NCBI GenBank assembly: GCA_016721115.1
Contig: JADKIW010000001.1
Span: forward strand, 1,813,501-1,877,500
DNA length: 64,000 nucleotides
Direction: 5' to 3'
Source: Candidatus Defluviilinea proxima
Lineage (GTDB): Bacteria; Chloroflexota; Anaerolineae; Anaerolineales; Villigracilaceae
A program made the position numbers and the translations under genes. The notes under the pieces were generated by a model that worked only from the letters and a program-made list of their open reading frames with translations, did no database searches and was not told where the DNA came from. Below, one piece after another: positions 22,864-31,503 of this stretch (position 1 is its first letter; the number at the start of each line of letters is the position of its first letter).

Positions 22864-24135
22864 ATGAATCCGAAACCGAAACCGCAAGTGAAGAAAGTCG
22901 TACTCGCCTATTCAGGCGGCCTCGACACATCCGTGATTGTACCGTGGTTGAAGGAAAACTACGGTTGTGAAGTCGTCTGTTTTTGTGCAGACGTGGGGCA
23001 GGGCGATGAAGATCTGCGTGGGCTGGAGCAAAAAGCACTCAATAGTGGCGCGAGCGAATGCATTATTCACGATATGAAGGAAGAATTTGCTTCCGAATAC
23101 CTTTTTCCCATGTTGAAAGCGGGGGCTATGTATGAACACAAGTATTTATTAGGTACATCCGTTGCACGTCCACTGATCGCCAAACACATGGTGGAGGTTG
23201 CTCACAAAGTCGGTGCCGATGCCATTTCGCACGGCGCTACAGGCAAAGGGAACGATCAAGTCCGTTTTGAATTGACTGTCATGGCGCTCGATCCACGCCT
23301 CAAAATTATTGCTCCCTGGCGCGAATGGGATATCCGTTCCCGCGAAGACGCGATCGCGTACGCTGCCAAGCACAACGTCCCTGTGACCGCCACCATTAAA
23401 TCCATTTATTCCCGCGATTCAAATCTTTGGCATCTTTCTCATGAAGGCGGCCTGCTCGAAGATCCCTGGAACGAACCCGAAGAGACCATGTACCAACTCT
23501 CCACTTCGCCCGAGAACGCTCCCGAACAAGGCGAATACGTTGAGATCGAATATGAGACTGGTATCCCCGTTGCTGTGAACGGAGAAAAACTTTCGCCTGC
23601 CAAGATCATCACCAAGTTGAACGCTATCGGTGGCGCGCACGGCATCGGGCGCGTGGACCTCGTCGAGAATCGTCTCGTGGGCATGAAGTCACATGGTGTC
23701 TATGAAACCCCGGGCGGCACGATCCTGCTCTATGCCCATCGCGAATTGGAAGCGCTCGTCCTCGATCACGAGACCATGAGCTTCAAACAAATGGCCGCAT
23801 TGAAATATGCCGAACTGACTTACAACGGTCTTTGGTTCACACCTCTGCGCGAAGCCCTCGATGCTTTCGTCAATTCCACACAAGGTCCTGTCACTGGTAC
23901 GGTGCGACTCAAACTCTACAAAGGCAATATCATCTCCGCTGGTCGCAAATCCAAGTTCAGCCTCTATCGCGAAGACTTTGCCACCTTTGGTCAGGAAGAT
24001 GTATACGATCAAAGCCACGCCGAAGGTTTCATCCGTTTGTATGGACTCAGCCTCAAGGTCCGCGCGTTGAACGGCCTGCCCGTCTCTGGCATGAACATGC
24101 CCAAACCCGATTACTCACGCTTCAAGAGAGACTAA
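22864..24135 (+). CDS. argG: Argininosuccinate synthase
   Basis: Joins citrulline and aspartate with ATP. 423 residues. The P-loop-like ATP motif AYSGGLDTSV is near the N-terminus; further signatures are GATGKGNDQVRFE and the SRDSNLWHLSHEGG segment. AAGGAGCAAGGAA precedes the ATG. First structural gene behind the Arg-codon attenuator. Confidence 0.98.
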   Translation: MNPKPKPQVKKVVLAYSGGLDTSVIVPWLKENYGCEVVCFCADVGQGDEDLRGLEQKALNSGASECIIHDMKEEFASEYLFPMLKAGAMYEHKYLLGTSVARPLIAKHMVEVAHKVGADAISHGATGKGNDQVRFELTVMALDPRLKIIAPWREWDIRSREDAIAYAAKHNVPVTATIKSIYSRDSNLWHLSHEGGLLEDPWNEPEETMYQLSTSPENAPEQGEYVEIEYETGIPVAVNGEKLSPAKIITKLNAIGGAHGIGRVDLVENRLVGMKSHGVYETPGGTILLYAHRELEALVLDHETMSFKQMAALKYAELTYNGLWFTPLREALDAFVNSTQGPVTGTVRLKLYKGNIISAGRKSKFSLYREDFATFGQEDVYDQSHAEGFIRLYGLSLKVRALNGLPVSGMNMPKPDYSRFKRD

Positions 24136-24590
24136 TGACCGTAGCTCTGAATTCACGTTTTGCATCCCTGAATGATTGTTCCCTGCTGGCTGAGTGGAAT
24201 CATCAGTTGATTCAGGATGAAGGACACAGCAACCCCATGACCATCGAACAACTCGAAGAGCGCATGCGTGGGTGGCTGGCCTCTGGTGAATATCAGTCTG
24301 TTATTTTTGAGGCGCAGAATGTCTCAGTTGCCTATGCCTTGTTCCGTGAAACCAATGATGAAATTTATTTACGACAGTTCTTCGTGGCGCGTCATCAACG
24401 GCATACGGGCATCGGTTCACAAGCGATGCGAAAATTGTTTACAGATTTCTGGTCACACAATAAACGCTGGACCGTTTCTGTTCTTGTAAAAAATATTCCA
24501 GCGGTTGCATTCTGGCACGCGATGGGCTATGCTGATTATGCCCTGACGCTTGAGATCACGCCGAACGCGAAACTGCCACAAGGAGCCTGA
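24135..24590 (+). CDS. GNAT-family N-acetyltransferase
   Basis: About 151 residues. The start is the ATG at 24135, overlapping the argG stop by one base (TAATG). The GNAT core is seen: YLRQFFVARHQRHTGIGSQAM with the acetyl-CoA-binding Q/RxxGxG/A-type loop (RHTGIG), then VLVKNIPAVAFWHAMGY. It lies between argG and argH. Classical arginine synthesis would need an N-acetylglutamate synthase, but the LysW route does not, so its role here is unclear. It could acetylate another amino acid or a metabolite. Confidence 0.85.
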   Translation: MTVALNSRFASLNDCSLLAEWNHQLIQDEGHSNPMTIEQLEERMRGWLASGEYQSVIFEAQNVSVAYALFRETNDEIYLRQFFVARHQRHTGIGSQAMRKLFTDFWSHNKRWTVSVLVKNIPAVAFWHAMGYADYALTLEITPNAKLPQGA

Positions 24591-24591
24591 C

Positions 24592-25956
24592 ATGACGACA
24601 CTTTGGGGCGGACGCTTCGCCCAACAGCCCGACCAACTCGCCTTTGACCTCAACGCTTCATTATCTGTTGATCAGCGTATGGCGATTCAAGATGTGGACG
24701 GAAGCATTGCTTGGGCTGATGCGATTCGCAAAGCGGGCATTCTTTCGGATAAAGAGCACGCCTCGATCTTGACCGGGCTTGCTACCGTCCGAAAAGAATT
24801 TTCTTCGGGAGAGTTTCACTTCCTACCCGCCGACGAGGACATTCACACTGCCGTCGAACGACGCCTCACAGAGTTGATCGGTGAAGCGGCTGGCAAACTT
24901 CATACAGGCAGAAGCCGCAACGATCAGGTCGCCACCGACTTCCGCTTGTGGATGTTGAGCGCGATCCCCGCCCTTGATTCTGTGTTGAAAGATTTACAGT
25001 CCGCTATTGTGGAGCAGGCCGAAAAAGCAGGTGAGGCTCCCATGCCCGGTTACACCCACCTCCAACGCGGACAGCCCATCTTGCTGGCCCATTGGTGGCT
25101 GAGTCATTACTGGCCTCTGCAACGCGACCATGCCCGTCTCGTGAACTTAATTTCACGTGTTTCCGTTATGCCTCTTGGCAGCGGTGCCTTGGCAGGGACA
25201 CCTGTCAACGTAGATCGTATTGCAATGGCTGATGCGCTTGGCTTTGCGGATATTTCGCAGAACAGCCTTGATGGTGTTTCTGACAGAGACTTTGCCGCTG
25301 AGTTCCTGTTCTGCGCTTCGATGATCAATATCCATTTGAGCAAATTGGCAGAGCAGATCGTTCTGTATACCAGCGCTGAGTTCGGGTTCTTCGAACTGTC
25401 GGATGCCTACTCAACAGGCTCCAGTCTGATGCCGCAGAAGAAGAACGCTGATGTGTTCGAGTTGACGCGCGGTAAAGCTGGCACAATGATCGGTTTGTTG
25501 ACTGGTCTGCTTGCCACGCTCAAAGGGTTGCCATCTACGTACGATAAGGATTTGCAGGAAGATAAAGCGGCTGTGTTTCAGGCGACGGATACGTTGCTTG
25601 CGATATTGCCCGTCATTGCCGGTGCTTTGCGGACGATCACTCCTAAACCTGAACGCATGAGAAATGCAATTGACTCGTTCATGATGGCGACTGACTTGGC
25701 AGATTATTTAGTGAATAAAGGTATTCCGTTCAGAGAGACGCATGTGATTGCAGGGAAAGCTGTCCGCTTGGCGGGGGAGAAGAAGGTTGGGATGGATGAA
25801 CTGCCACTCGAAGCGTATCAGGCTCTCTGTCCAGCCTTTGAAGCGGATGTGTATCAAGTGTTCGACCCGATGAGTTCCATTAATAAGAGAAACGCGATTG
25901 GCGGCACGAGTCTCCAATCCGTAAAAATACAAATAGAAAAGATCAAAGGAGTTTAA
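24592..25956 (+). CDS. argH: Argininosuccinate lyase
   Basis: Cleaves argininosuccinate to arginine and fumarate. 454 residues. The start at 24592 (MTTLWGGRF) lies one base after the GNAT stop with AGGAG upstream. Signatures: HTGRSRNDQVATDFRLW, the catalytic-loop motif GSSLMPQKKNADVFE, and GYTHLQRGQPI. Confidence 0.98.
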   Translation: MTTLWGGRFAQQPDQLAFDLNASLSVDQRMAIQDVDGSIAWADAIRKAGILSDKEHASILTGLATVRKEFSSGEFHFLPADEDIHTAVERRLTELIGEAAGKLHTGRSRNDQVATDFRLWMLSAIPALDSVLKDLQSAIVEQAEKAGEAPMPGYTHLQRGQPILLAHWWLSHYWPLQRDHARLVNLISRVSVMPLGSGALAGTPVNVDRIAMADALGFADISQNSLDGVSDRDFAAEFLFCASMINIHLSKLAEQIVLYTSAEFGFFELSDAYSTGSSLMPQKKNADVFELTRGKAGTMIGLLTGLLATLKGLPSTYDKDLQEDKAAVFQATDTLLAILPVIAGALRTITPKPERMRNAIDSFMMATDLADYLVNKGIPFRETHVIAGKAVRLAGEKKVGMDELPLEAYQALCPAFEADVYQVFDPMSSINKRNAIGGTSLQSVKIQIEKIKGV

Positions 25957-25958
25957 TA

Positions 25959-26129
25959 ATGTCTACAGTTGTATGCCCCGAATGTGAAGCCCAGATCGAG
26001 TTGACCGCTGGGACCGAAGTTGGTGAGATCATCGTATGCTCAGATTGCGGTGTGGATCTCGAAGTGACCTCGCTCGACCCTGCGGCGGTTGAACTTGCGC
26101 CCATGGAACAGGAAGACTGGGGAGAATAG
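25959..26129 (+). CDS. lysW: LysW-type amino-group carrier protein
   Basis: 56 residues. Two zinc-binding Cys pairs, CPEC (6-9) and CSDC (27-30), in a small ribbon fold, an acidic body, and the diagnostic C-terminal EDWGE. The gamma-carboxyl of the terminal Glu is the attachment point for the substrate amino group in this family, so intermediates stay bound to the protein until LysK releases them. It starts 2 bases after argH. Confidence 0.95.
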   Translation: MSTVVCPECEAQIELTAGTEVGEIIVCSDCGVDLEVTSLDPAAVELAPMEQEDWGE

Positions 26130-26192
26130 ACCACGGACGATTGACCGTGGACGATGGAGTAATGGTTTATTGTCCATCGTCCATGGTCGTCT
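26128..26192. repeat. Palindromic repeat, GACCATNGACGATGG family, copy 4
   Basis: AGACCACGGACGATTGACCG and TCCATCGTCCATGGTCGTCT arms filling the lysW-lysX gap and beginning at the lysW stop codon. Confidence 0.75.
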
Positions 26193-26204
26193 GGTGGAGA
26201 TATT

Positions 26205-27071
26205 ATGCAACGACGATTAAAGATTGGTGTTTTGTATTCGCGTGTGCGTGTGGAAGAGAAGTGGATCTTCGGTGCGTTGGAGAAGCGCGGTATTGATTAT
26301 ACGAGGCTCGATGATCGTGCGATCCATTTTGATCTGAATAACTCTGAACCGTGGCGCCAATATGATGCGGTGCTGGAGCGCAGTATCAGTTACAACAGCG
26401 GCTTGTATGCGTTGCGATTGTTGAATGCATTCGGTGTGCCGACAGTGAATACGGCTTCGGTAGCTGAGATCTGCGGCGATAAGTTGATGACAAGCGCAGT
26501 GTTGGCGCGTGATAATGTGCCGCAACCGCATAACATGACGGCCTTTACGCCCGAGGCGGCTTTGGAAGCTATCGAAACGTTTGGGTATCCTGTTGTGTTA
26601 AAGCCTGTTGTAGGTTCATGGGGGCGGTTGTTGGCAAAGGTCAATGACCGCGATGCGGCCGAGGCGGTGTTGGAACATAAAGCCACGCTGGGTTCGGTGC
26701 AACATTCCGTGTTTTATATTCAGGAATATATCAAGAAGCCTGGGCGCGATATCCGTGCCATCGTGATCGGTGACAAGGTGTTGACTGCGATGTATCGCAT
26801 GTCACAGCATTGGATCACGAACACGGCACGCGGTGGTGAGGGTGAGTTGTGTCCCATCACGCCTGAGATCGAAGAGTTGTGTCTGCGCGCGGCAAATGCC
26901 GTGGGCAATGGCGTCTTAGCCGTGGATCTGATCGAGCATCCTGAACGTGGTTACTTGGTCAATGAGATCAACCATACGATGGAGTTCCACACGATGCAAC
27001 CCGTGAGCGGTATCGATATTGCAGGTGAGATCGTGGAATACACGGTGAAAGCGGCGCAAGAAAAAATCTAG
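26205..27071 (+). CDS. lysX: LysW-amino acid ligase (ATP-grasp)
   Basis: Links the amino group of glutamate (ArgX role) or alpha-aminoadipate (LysX role) to the C-terminal Glu of LysW, using ATP. 288 residues of the RimK-like ATP-grasp family. Seen: FGYPVVLKPVVGSWGRLLAKV (ATP-binding Lys), FYIQEYIKKPGRDIRAIVIG, and the metal site LVNEINHTMEF. The Arg-codon leader of the operon argues for glutamate as substrate, but residues that decide this were not identified with certainty. Confidence 0.93.
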   Translation: MQRRLKIGVLYSRVRVEEKWIFGALEKRGIDYTRLDDRAIHFDLNNSEPWRQYDAVLERSISYNSGLYALRLLNAFGVPTVNTASVAEICGDKLMTSAVLARDNVPQPHNMTAFTPEAALEAIETFGYPVVLKPVVGSWGRLLAKVNDRDAAEAVLEHKATLGSVQHSVFYIQEYIKKPGRDIRAIVIGDKVLTAMYRMSQHWITNTARGGEGELCPITPEIEELCLRAANAVGNGVLAVDLIEHPERGYLVNEINHTMEFHTMQPVSGIDIAGEIVEYTVKAAQEKI

Positions 27072-27163
27072 CGTCATTGCGAGTGGCGCTTCAGCGTCAC
27101 GAAGCAATCTCCAATTATGTCGGGGATTGCTTCGTCGGGAAGAGCACCCTCCTCGCAATGACG
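27072..27163. repeat. Palindromic repeat, CGTCATTGCGAG family
   Basis: CGTCATTGCGAG (27072-27083) and CTCGCAATGACG (27152-27163) with inner arms GAAGCAATCTCC and GGGATTGCTTCG. It directly follows the lysX stop. Confidence 0.85.
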
Positions 27164-27182
27164 AAAATAGGAGCAATTATTG

Positions 27183-28217
27183 ATGACTACGGTTTCGATC
27201 ATCGGCGGTTCTGGTTATGGGGGCGGAGAATTATTGCGATTATTATTGAATCATCCCAATGTGGAAGTGAAACAGGCCACATCGCGTTCGCGGGTGGGTG
27301 AGTATGTGTATCAAACGCATCCCAATCTGCGCAAGCGGACACAGTTGAAGTTCACCGATCCTTCCCAGCTTGAGCCTGTAGATGTGTTGTTCCTTGCCCA
27401 GCCACACGGACAAGCGCAGAAGAACATCAACGAGTTAGCAAAACTTGGCACGAAGATCATCGACCTCGCGGCAGACTTTCGTTTGCGAGATGCGGCGTTC
27501 TATAAGGAATGGTACGGAGAAGACCATGCCGCACCTGAGTGGTTGAGTAAATTCGTTTACGGATTGCCCGAATTGCATCGTGAAGAATTGAAGACGGCAA
27601 GTTACGTCAGTGGGGTGGGATGCAATGCCACGGCGAGCAATCTTGCGTTACTGCCATTGGTCAAAGCGGGATTGATCGATCTGTCAGCACCTGTGATTAT
27701 CGAGATAAAAGTTGGTTCGTCAGAGGGTGGTGCGGAAGGTAACTCTGGTTCACTGCATGCAGAACGCGCGAATGTCATCCGCACGTTCTCTGCATTTGGT
27801 CATCGTCATACGGCAGAAGTGATTCAGGAAATGGGCGTCAAAGACGTCTCATTGACCATGACCGCTGTGGACTTGGTCCGTGGTGTGTTGGCAACGGCTC
27901 ATGCGAAGGTCAAGCCTGGGGTTGCTAACAAAGATTTGTGGAAAGCCTATCGCGCGGCCGCGAACGAGAATCCGTTCATCCGTGTGGTGAAGGAACAGCG
28001 CGGCATTTACCGTGTCCCTGAACCGAAGATTCTGGCTGGTTCGAATTACGCCGACCTCGGCTTTGAACTGGACGAGAGCAACGGTCACATTGTGGCGATG
28101 TGCGCGATCGATAACTTAATGAAGGGTGCCTCGGGTACGGCTGTGCAGTGTATGAACCTGATGATGGGTTGGGATGAGTCGTTGGGCCTGGAGTTTATGG
28201 GCCTGCACCCGATTTAG
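27183..28217 (+). CDS. argC: LysW-glutamyl/aminoadipyl phosphate reductase
   Basis: NADPH reduction of the LysW-bound acyl phosphate to the semialdehyde (LysY/ArgC). 344 residues. The Rossmann motif IIGGSGYGGGELLRLLLNHP is at the start. The catalytic Cys is in SGVGCNATASNL; this GCNAT form is that of LysY-type enzymes rather than the GCYPT of the acetyl-glutamate enzymes. The start at 27183 has AGGAGC upstream; a TTG three bases earlier is possible. Confidence 0.93.
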   Translation: MTTVSIIGGSGYGGGELLRLLLNHPNVEVKQATSRSRVGEYVYQTHPNLRKRTQLKFTDPSQLEPVDVLFLAQPHGQAQKNINELAKLGTKIIDLAADFRLRDAAFYKEWYGEDHAAPEWLSKFVYGLPELHREELKTASYVSGVGCNATASNLALLPLVKAGLIDLSAPVIIEIKVGSSEGGAEGNSGSLHAERANVIRTFSAFGHRHTAEVIQEMGVKDVSLTMTAVDLVRGVLATAHAKVKPGVANKDLWKAYRAAANENPFIRVVKEQRGIYRVPEPKILAGSNYADLGFELDESNGHIVAMCAIDNLMKGASGTAVQCMNLMMGWDESLGLEFMGLHPI

Positions 28218-28226
28218 AGATATTTC

Positions 28227-28354
28227 GCCCTGAGCGGAACGACGAGCGGTAGCGAGGAGTGAAGTCGAAGGGTGATCGATAAGTAACAAACCTTTGTAAA
28301 TATTGTCCTTCGACTGCGTGGCGCGAAAATTATGCGCCACTCCGCTCAGGACGG
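28227..28354. repeat. Palindromic repeat, CCTGAGCGGAGTG family, between argC and argB
   Basis: CCCTGAGCGG near 28228 and CCGCTCAGGACGG near 28343-28355, with GAAGTCGAAGG and CCTTCGACTGCG inner arms. Same family as 17984-18112. Confidence 0.8.
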
Positions 28355-28367
28355 AAGATGGAAAATA

Positions 28368-29183
28368 ATGAGCAATGAAATCACAGTAGTTAAACTTGGC
28401 GGCACCGAAGGCGTGGATTTTTCTGCGATCTGTAAGGATGCTGTTGAATTGTTGAAACAGGGTAAACGGCTTGTACTTGTGCATGGCGGTTCTGCCGAAG
28501 CGAATGCGCTTGGTGAAGCAGTTGGCGCGCCGCCAAAGATGATCACGTCGCCTTCGGGATACACGTCACGTTATACAGATCGCAAGACACTGGAGATCTT
28601 TTTAATGGCGGTCAATGGCAAGGTCAATTCGTTGTTGACAGAGCAACTACAGATGTTGGGTGTCAATGCGTTCGGTTTATGCGGGCTTGATGGTAAACTT
28701 CTACAAGCCACTCGCAAAGAATCGGTTCAAAGCATCGAGAACGGCAAACGCAAGATCATCCGCGACGATTACACGGGGAAAATTGAAACGGTCAACAGTG
28801 AATTGTTATTGATGTTGCTCAATGCAGGATATTTGCCAGTCATCGCGCCTGTTGCTGTCAGTGAAAAAGGTGAAGCGCTCAACGTAGATGCAGATCGCGC
28901 CGCGGCGATGGTCGCGTCCGCGCTCAAGGCGGATGCGTTGTTGTTGCTTACGGCAGTACCCGGATTGATGAAGAATTTCCCAGATGAGTCCACGCTTATT
29001 CGGCAACTGCCGCAGAGTCAGCTTGCGGCGGCGAGTGAAGCGGCGCAGGGTCGCATGAAGAAGAAAGTTCTGGGCGCAGAAGAAGCGCTCAAAGGCGGCG
29101 TAAGTCGCGTCATTATTGCGGACGGTCGAATTCAAAATCCAATTTCAAATGCTTTAGCAGGAAACGGAACGGTGATCCAATGA
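28368..29183 (+). CDS. argB: LysW-glutamate/aminoadipate kinase
   Basis: Phosphorylates the side-chain carboxyl of the LysW-bound amino acid (LysZ). 271 residues of the amino-acid kinase fold. Seen: TVVKLGGTEGVD, LVLVHGGSAEANALGE, NVDADRAAAMVASALKADALLLLT at the nucleotide site. The start at 28368 (MSNEIT) is preferred to an earlier ATG lying in the repeat. Its stop overlaps the next start (ATGA). Confidence 0.93.
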   Translation: MSNEITVVKLGGTEGVDFSAICKDAVELLKQGKRLVLVHGGSAEANALGEAVGAPPKMITSPSGYTSRYTDRKTLEIFLMAVNGKVNSLLTEQLQMLGVNAFGLCGLDGKLLQATRKESVQSIENGKRKIIRDDYTGKIETVNSELLLMLLNAGYLPVIAPVAVSEKGEALNVDADRAAAMVASALKADALLLLTAVPGLMKNFPDESTLIRQLPQSQLAAASEAAQGRMKKKVLGAEEALKGGVSRVIIADGRIQNPISNALAGNGTVIQ

Positions 29184-30358
29184 ATGCACAGGAAATTTTA
29201 AAGGTTGAAACAGAACACTCAGCGGGAACATATGCCAAACAATCGTTGGTGATCGTACGTGGACAAGGCGCGTTGTTGTACGATGCGGACGGTGTGGAAT
29301 ATTTAGATTGTGCATCTGGACATGGCGTTGCCAATCTCGGTCATGCTCACCCGAAAGTTGCGGAGGCCATCTATAAGCAGGCTTCTACGCTGATCACTCT
29401 TTTTGAGTCATTCCCCAACGATAAGCGCGCCGAGTTGATGCAGAAGCTCACATCATTGGTAAATGGACTCGATCGCGTATTTCTTTGCAATTCTGGTACT
29501 GAGTCTGTAGAGGCCGCGTTCAAATTCGCGCGGCTTTCAACGGGACGCAAGAATATTGTCGCGGCGATGCGTGCATTTCATGGACGAACTTATGGTTCGC
29601 TTTCAGCAACATATAACAAAAAATATCGCGAAGGCTTCGAACCTCTTGTGCCCGGGTTTAGCCATGTCGCTTATAACAATATCGAAGCGTTAGACAAAGC
29701 AGTGAACGAAGAGACTGCCGCAGTAATTCTAGAAGTTGTGCAGGGGGAAGGTGGAGTGTATCCTGCCACAAAGGAATATATCGAAGCCGCACGTCGTATC
29801 TGTGATGAGCGTGGCGCATTGTTGATCGTGGATGAAATTCAAAGTGGCTTCGGTCGCACGGGACGCATGTTTGCGATCCAGCATACGGATGTAGTACCTG
29901 ACCTATTGACGTGTGCCAAGTCCTTGGCGGGCGGCGTGCCGATGGGCGCGGTGTTGATCGGGAAGAAAGTAAAGAACTTGACCCCGGGTGTGCACGGCTC
30001 GACGTTTGGCGGTAATCCGCTTTCATGTGCGGCCGCGATCGCTACGTTGAATGCAATTGAAGAAGAAGACCTGGTGCGTGAGGCTGAAGTAAAAGGCGCA
30101 TATTTTATAGATCGGTTGCGTGAGATCACTTCGCCGAATATTCGTGAGGTTCGCGGATGTGGTTTGATGATCGGTATTGAGATGAAGCAAAAGGTTGCAC
30201 CGTATATCAAGGCATTGCAAGAAAGAAAGATCATTGCCTTGAACGCTGGCATGACCGTTATCCGTTTACTGCCGCCACTGGTCATTACCTATCTTCAGAT
30301 CGACCATGTGGTAGACACATTAGCGGAATTGTTGACAGCTGAATTGGAAACCGAGTAG
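29180..30358 (+). CDS. argD: LysW-ornithine/lysine aminotransferase
   Basis: PLP-dependent transfer of an amino group from glutamate to the LysW-bound semialdehyde (LysJ). 392 residues. Seen: LDCASGHGVANLGHAHPKV, LLIVDEIQSGFGRTGRMFA with the PLP Asp, and CAKSLAGGVPMGAV with the Schiff-base Lys. Class III aminotransferase of the ArgD/LysJ group. Overlaps argB by four bases. Confidence 0.94.
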   Translation: MNAQEILKVETEHSAGTYAKQSLVIVRGQGALLYDADGVEYLDCASGHGVANLGHAHPKVAEAIYKQASTLITLFESFPNDKRAELMQKLTSLVNGLDRVFLCNSGTESVEAAFKFARLSTGRKNIVAAMRAFHGRTYGSLSATYNKKYREGFEPLVPGFSHVAYNNIEALDKAVNEETAAVILEVVQGEGGVYPATKEYIEAARRICDERGALLIVDEIQSGFGRTGRMFAIQHTDVVPDLLTCAKSLAGGVPMGAVLIGKKVKNLTPGVHGSTFGGNPLSCAAAIATLNAIEEEDLVREAEVKGAYFIDRLREITSPNIREVRGCGLMIGIEMKQKVAPYIKALQERKIIALNAGMTVIRLLPPLVITYLQIDHVVDTLAELLTAELETE

Positions 30359-30398
30359 TTGTAAGCGGACTTTATAACAGGCACACGGACATAAACGG

Positions 30399-31490
30399 AT
30401 GAATAACCTTGAGACCCTGATCGGATTGGTTTCGCAGTACAGCCCGTCAGGACAGGAACGCGGGACGGTGGAGTGGCTCGTGGCGCGGATGAAGTCGTTG
30501 GGATATGACAATGCGTTTGTTGACGATGCAGGCAACGCTGTAGGTGTGATGGGGAAGGGGCCAAAGCAGGTTGTGTTGTTGGGTCATATTGATACGGTGC
30601 CGGGTGAGATCAAAGTAGAGCAGAGTGATAATCTGCTCTATGGACGTGGCTCTGTGGATGCGAAAGGTCCGCTGGCGTGTTTTACAGACGCCGTGGCACA
30701 GGTTGGCGCAAAAGATGGTTGGCAGTTCATTGTCATTGGTGCAGTGGAAGAAGAACGCGATTCAGAAGGTGCGCAGTTTGTTGTAAACCAATACAAACCA
30801 GATTTTGCGATCATCGGTGAACCGAATCAATGGGATCGGATCGCGCTTGGATATAAAGGTAGTGCGTGGGCGAATGTCACAGTCAAGCGCGGACAGGCTC
30901 ACACTGCCAGTGGCGAAGAGACTGCGGCCGAAGCGGCTATTGAAGCATGGCTAAAGATTAAAGCGTATGTAGAATCGTTCAACGCTGATAAGAAAAAAAT
31001 ATTCGATCAACTTTTGCCCACATTACGTGGTATGGAATCTGGACAGGATGGTTTCGAGCAGTGGGCAAGGCTGAAGGTGGGAGTCCGTTTGCCGGTGGAA
31101 GTTTCGCCGAATGATTGGTATGAAATGTTAGAAGAGACCCTAAAGGTCTTTGCGAAGCACCCCCGAAGTGAAACGGAGGGGGCAGAGACCTTTAGGGTCT
31201 TAATTGAACGGGTTGGATATGCTTTGCCTGCATGGGGATGTGAGAAAAACACTCCGCTTGTACGAGCTTTCTTAAGTGGGATCAGGTCGCAGGGCGGAGA
31301 GCCGCGTTTCGTCTATAAAACAGGAACAGCAGATTTGAATATTGTCGCGCCGGTGTGGAAGTGTCCCGCTGTTGTGTATGGTCCCGGGGATTCAGCATTG
31401 GACCACACGCCTAACGAACATATTTCGCTCGAGGACTACGCCAAGTCTGTTGACGTGCTTTCGGGTGCTTTGATCAAGTTGACAATCTAA
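30399..31490 (+). CDS. argE: LysW-ornithine/lysine hydrolase
   Basis: Zinc-dependent release of the finished amino acid from LysW (LysK). 363 residues of the M20 family. Metal ligands are visible in VLLGHIDTVPGEI, GRGSVDAKGPLA and GAVEEERDSEGAQF. The C-terminal half contains a repeat-derived insertion (residues about 246-268, with the VFAKHPRSETEGAETFRV stretch), in the region following the family's dimerisation domain. Last gene of the operon. No ornithine carbamoyltransferase is present in the window. Confidence 0.93.
   Translation: MNNLETLIGLVSQYSPSGQERGTVEWLVARMKSLGYDNAFVDDAGNAVGVMGKGPKQVVLLGHIDTVPGEIKVEQSDNLLYGRGSVDAKGPLACFTDAVAQVGAKDGWQFIVIGAVEEERDSEGAQFVVNQYKPDFAIIGEPNQWDRIALGYKGSAWANVTVKRGQAHTASGEETAAEAAIEAWLKIKAYVESFNADKKKIFDQLLPTLRGMESGQDGFEQWARLKVGVRLPVEVSPNDWYEMLEETLKVFAKHPRSETEGAETFRVLIERVGYALPAWGCEKNTPLVRAFLSGIRSQGGEPRFVYKTGTADLNIVAPVWKCPAVVYGPGDSALDHTPNEHISLEDYAKSVDVLSGALIKLTI
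31135..31200. repeat. Perfect palindrome inside argE/lysK
   Basis: AGACCCTAAAGGTCT (31135-31149) and AGACCTTTAGGGTCT (31186-31200) are exact reverse complements (15 bp). An inner CCCCC/GGGGG pair surrounds GAAGTGAAACGG. The 66 bases are a multiple of three and stay in frame. Confidence 0.9.
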
Positions 31491-31503
31491 TCTGTTCTAC
31501 TCT

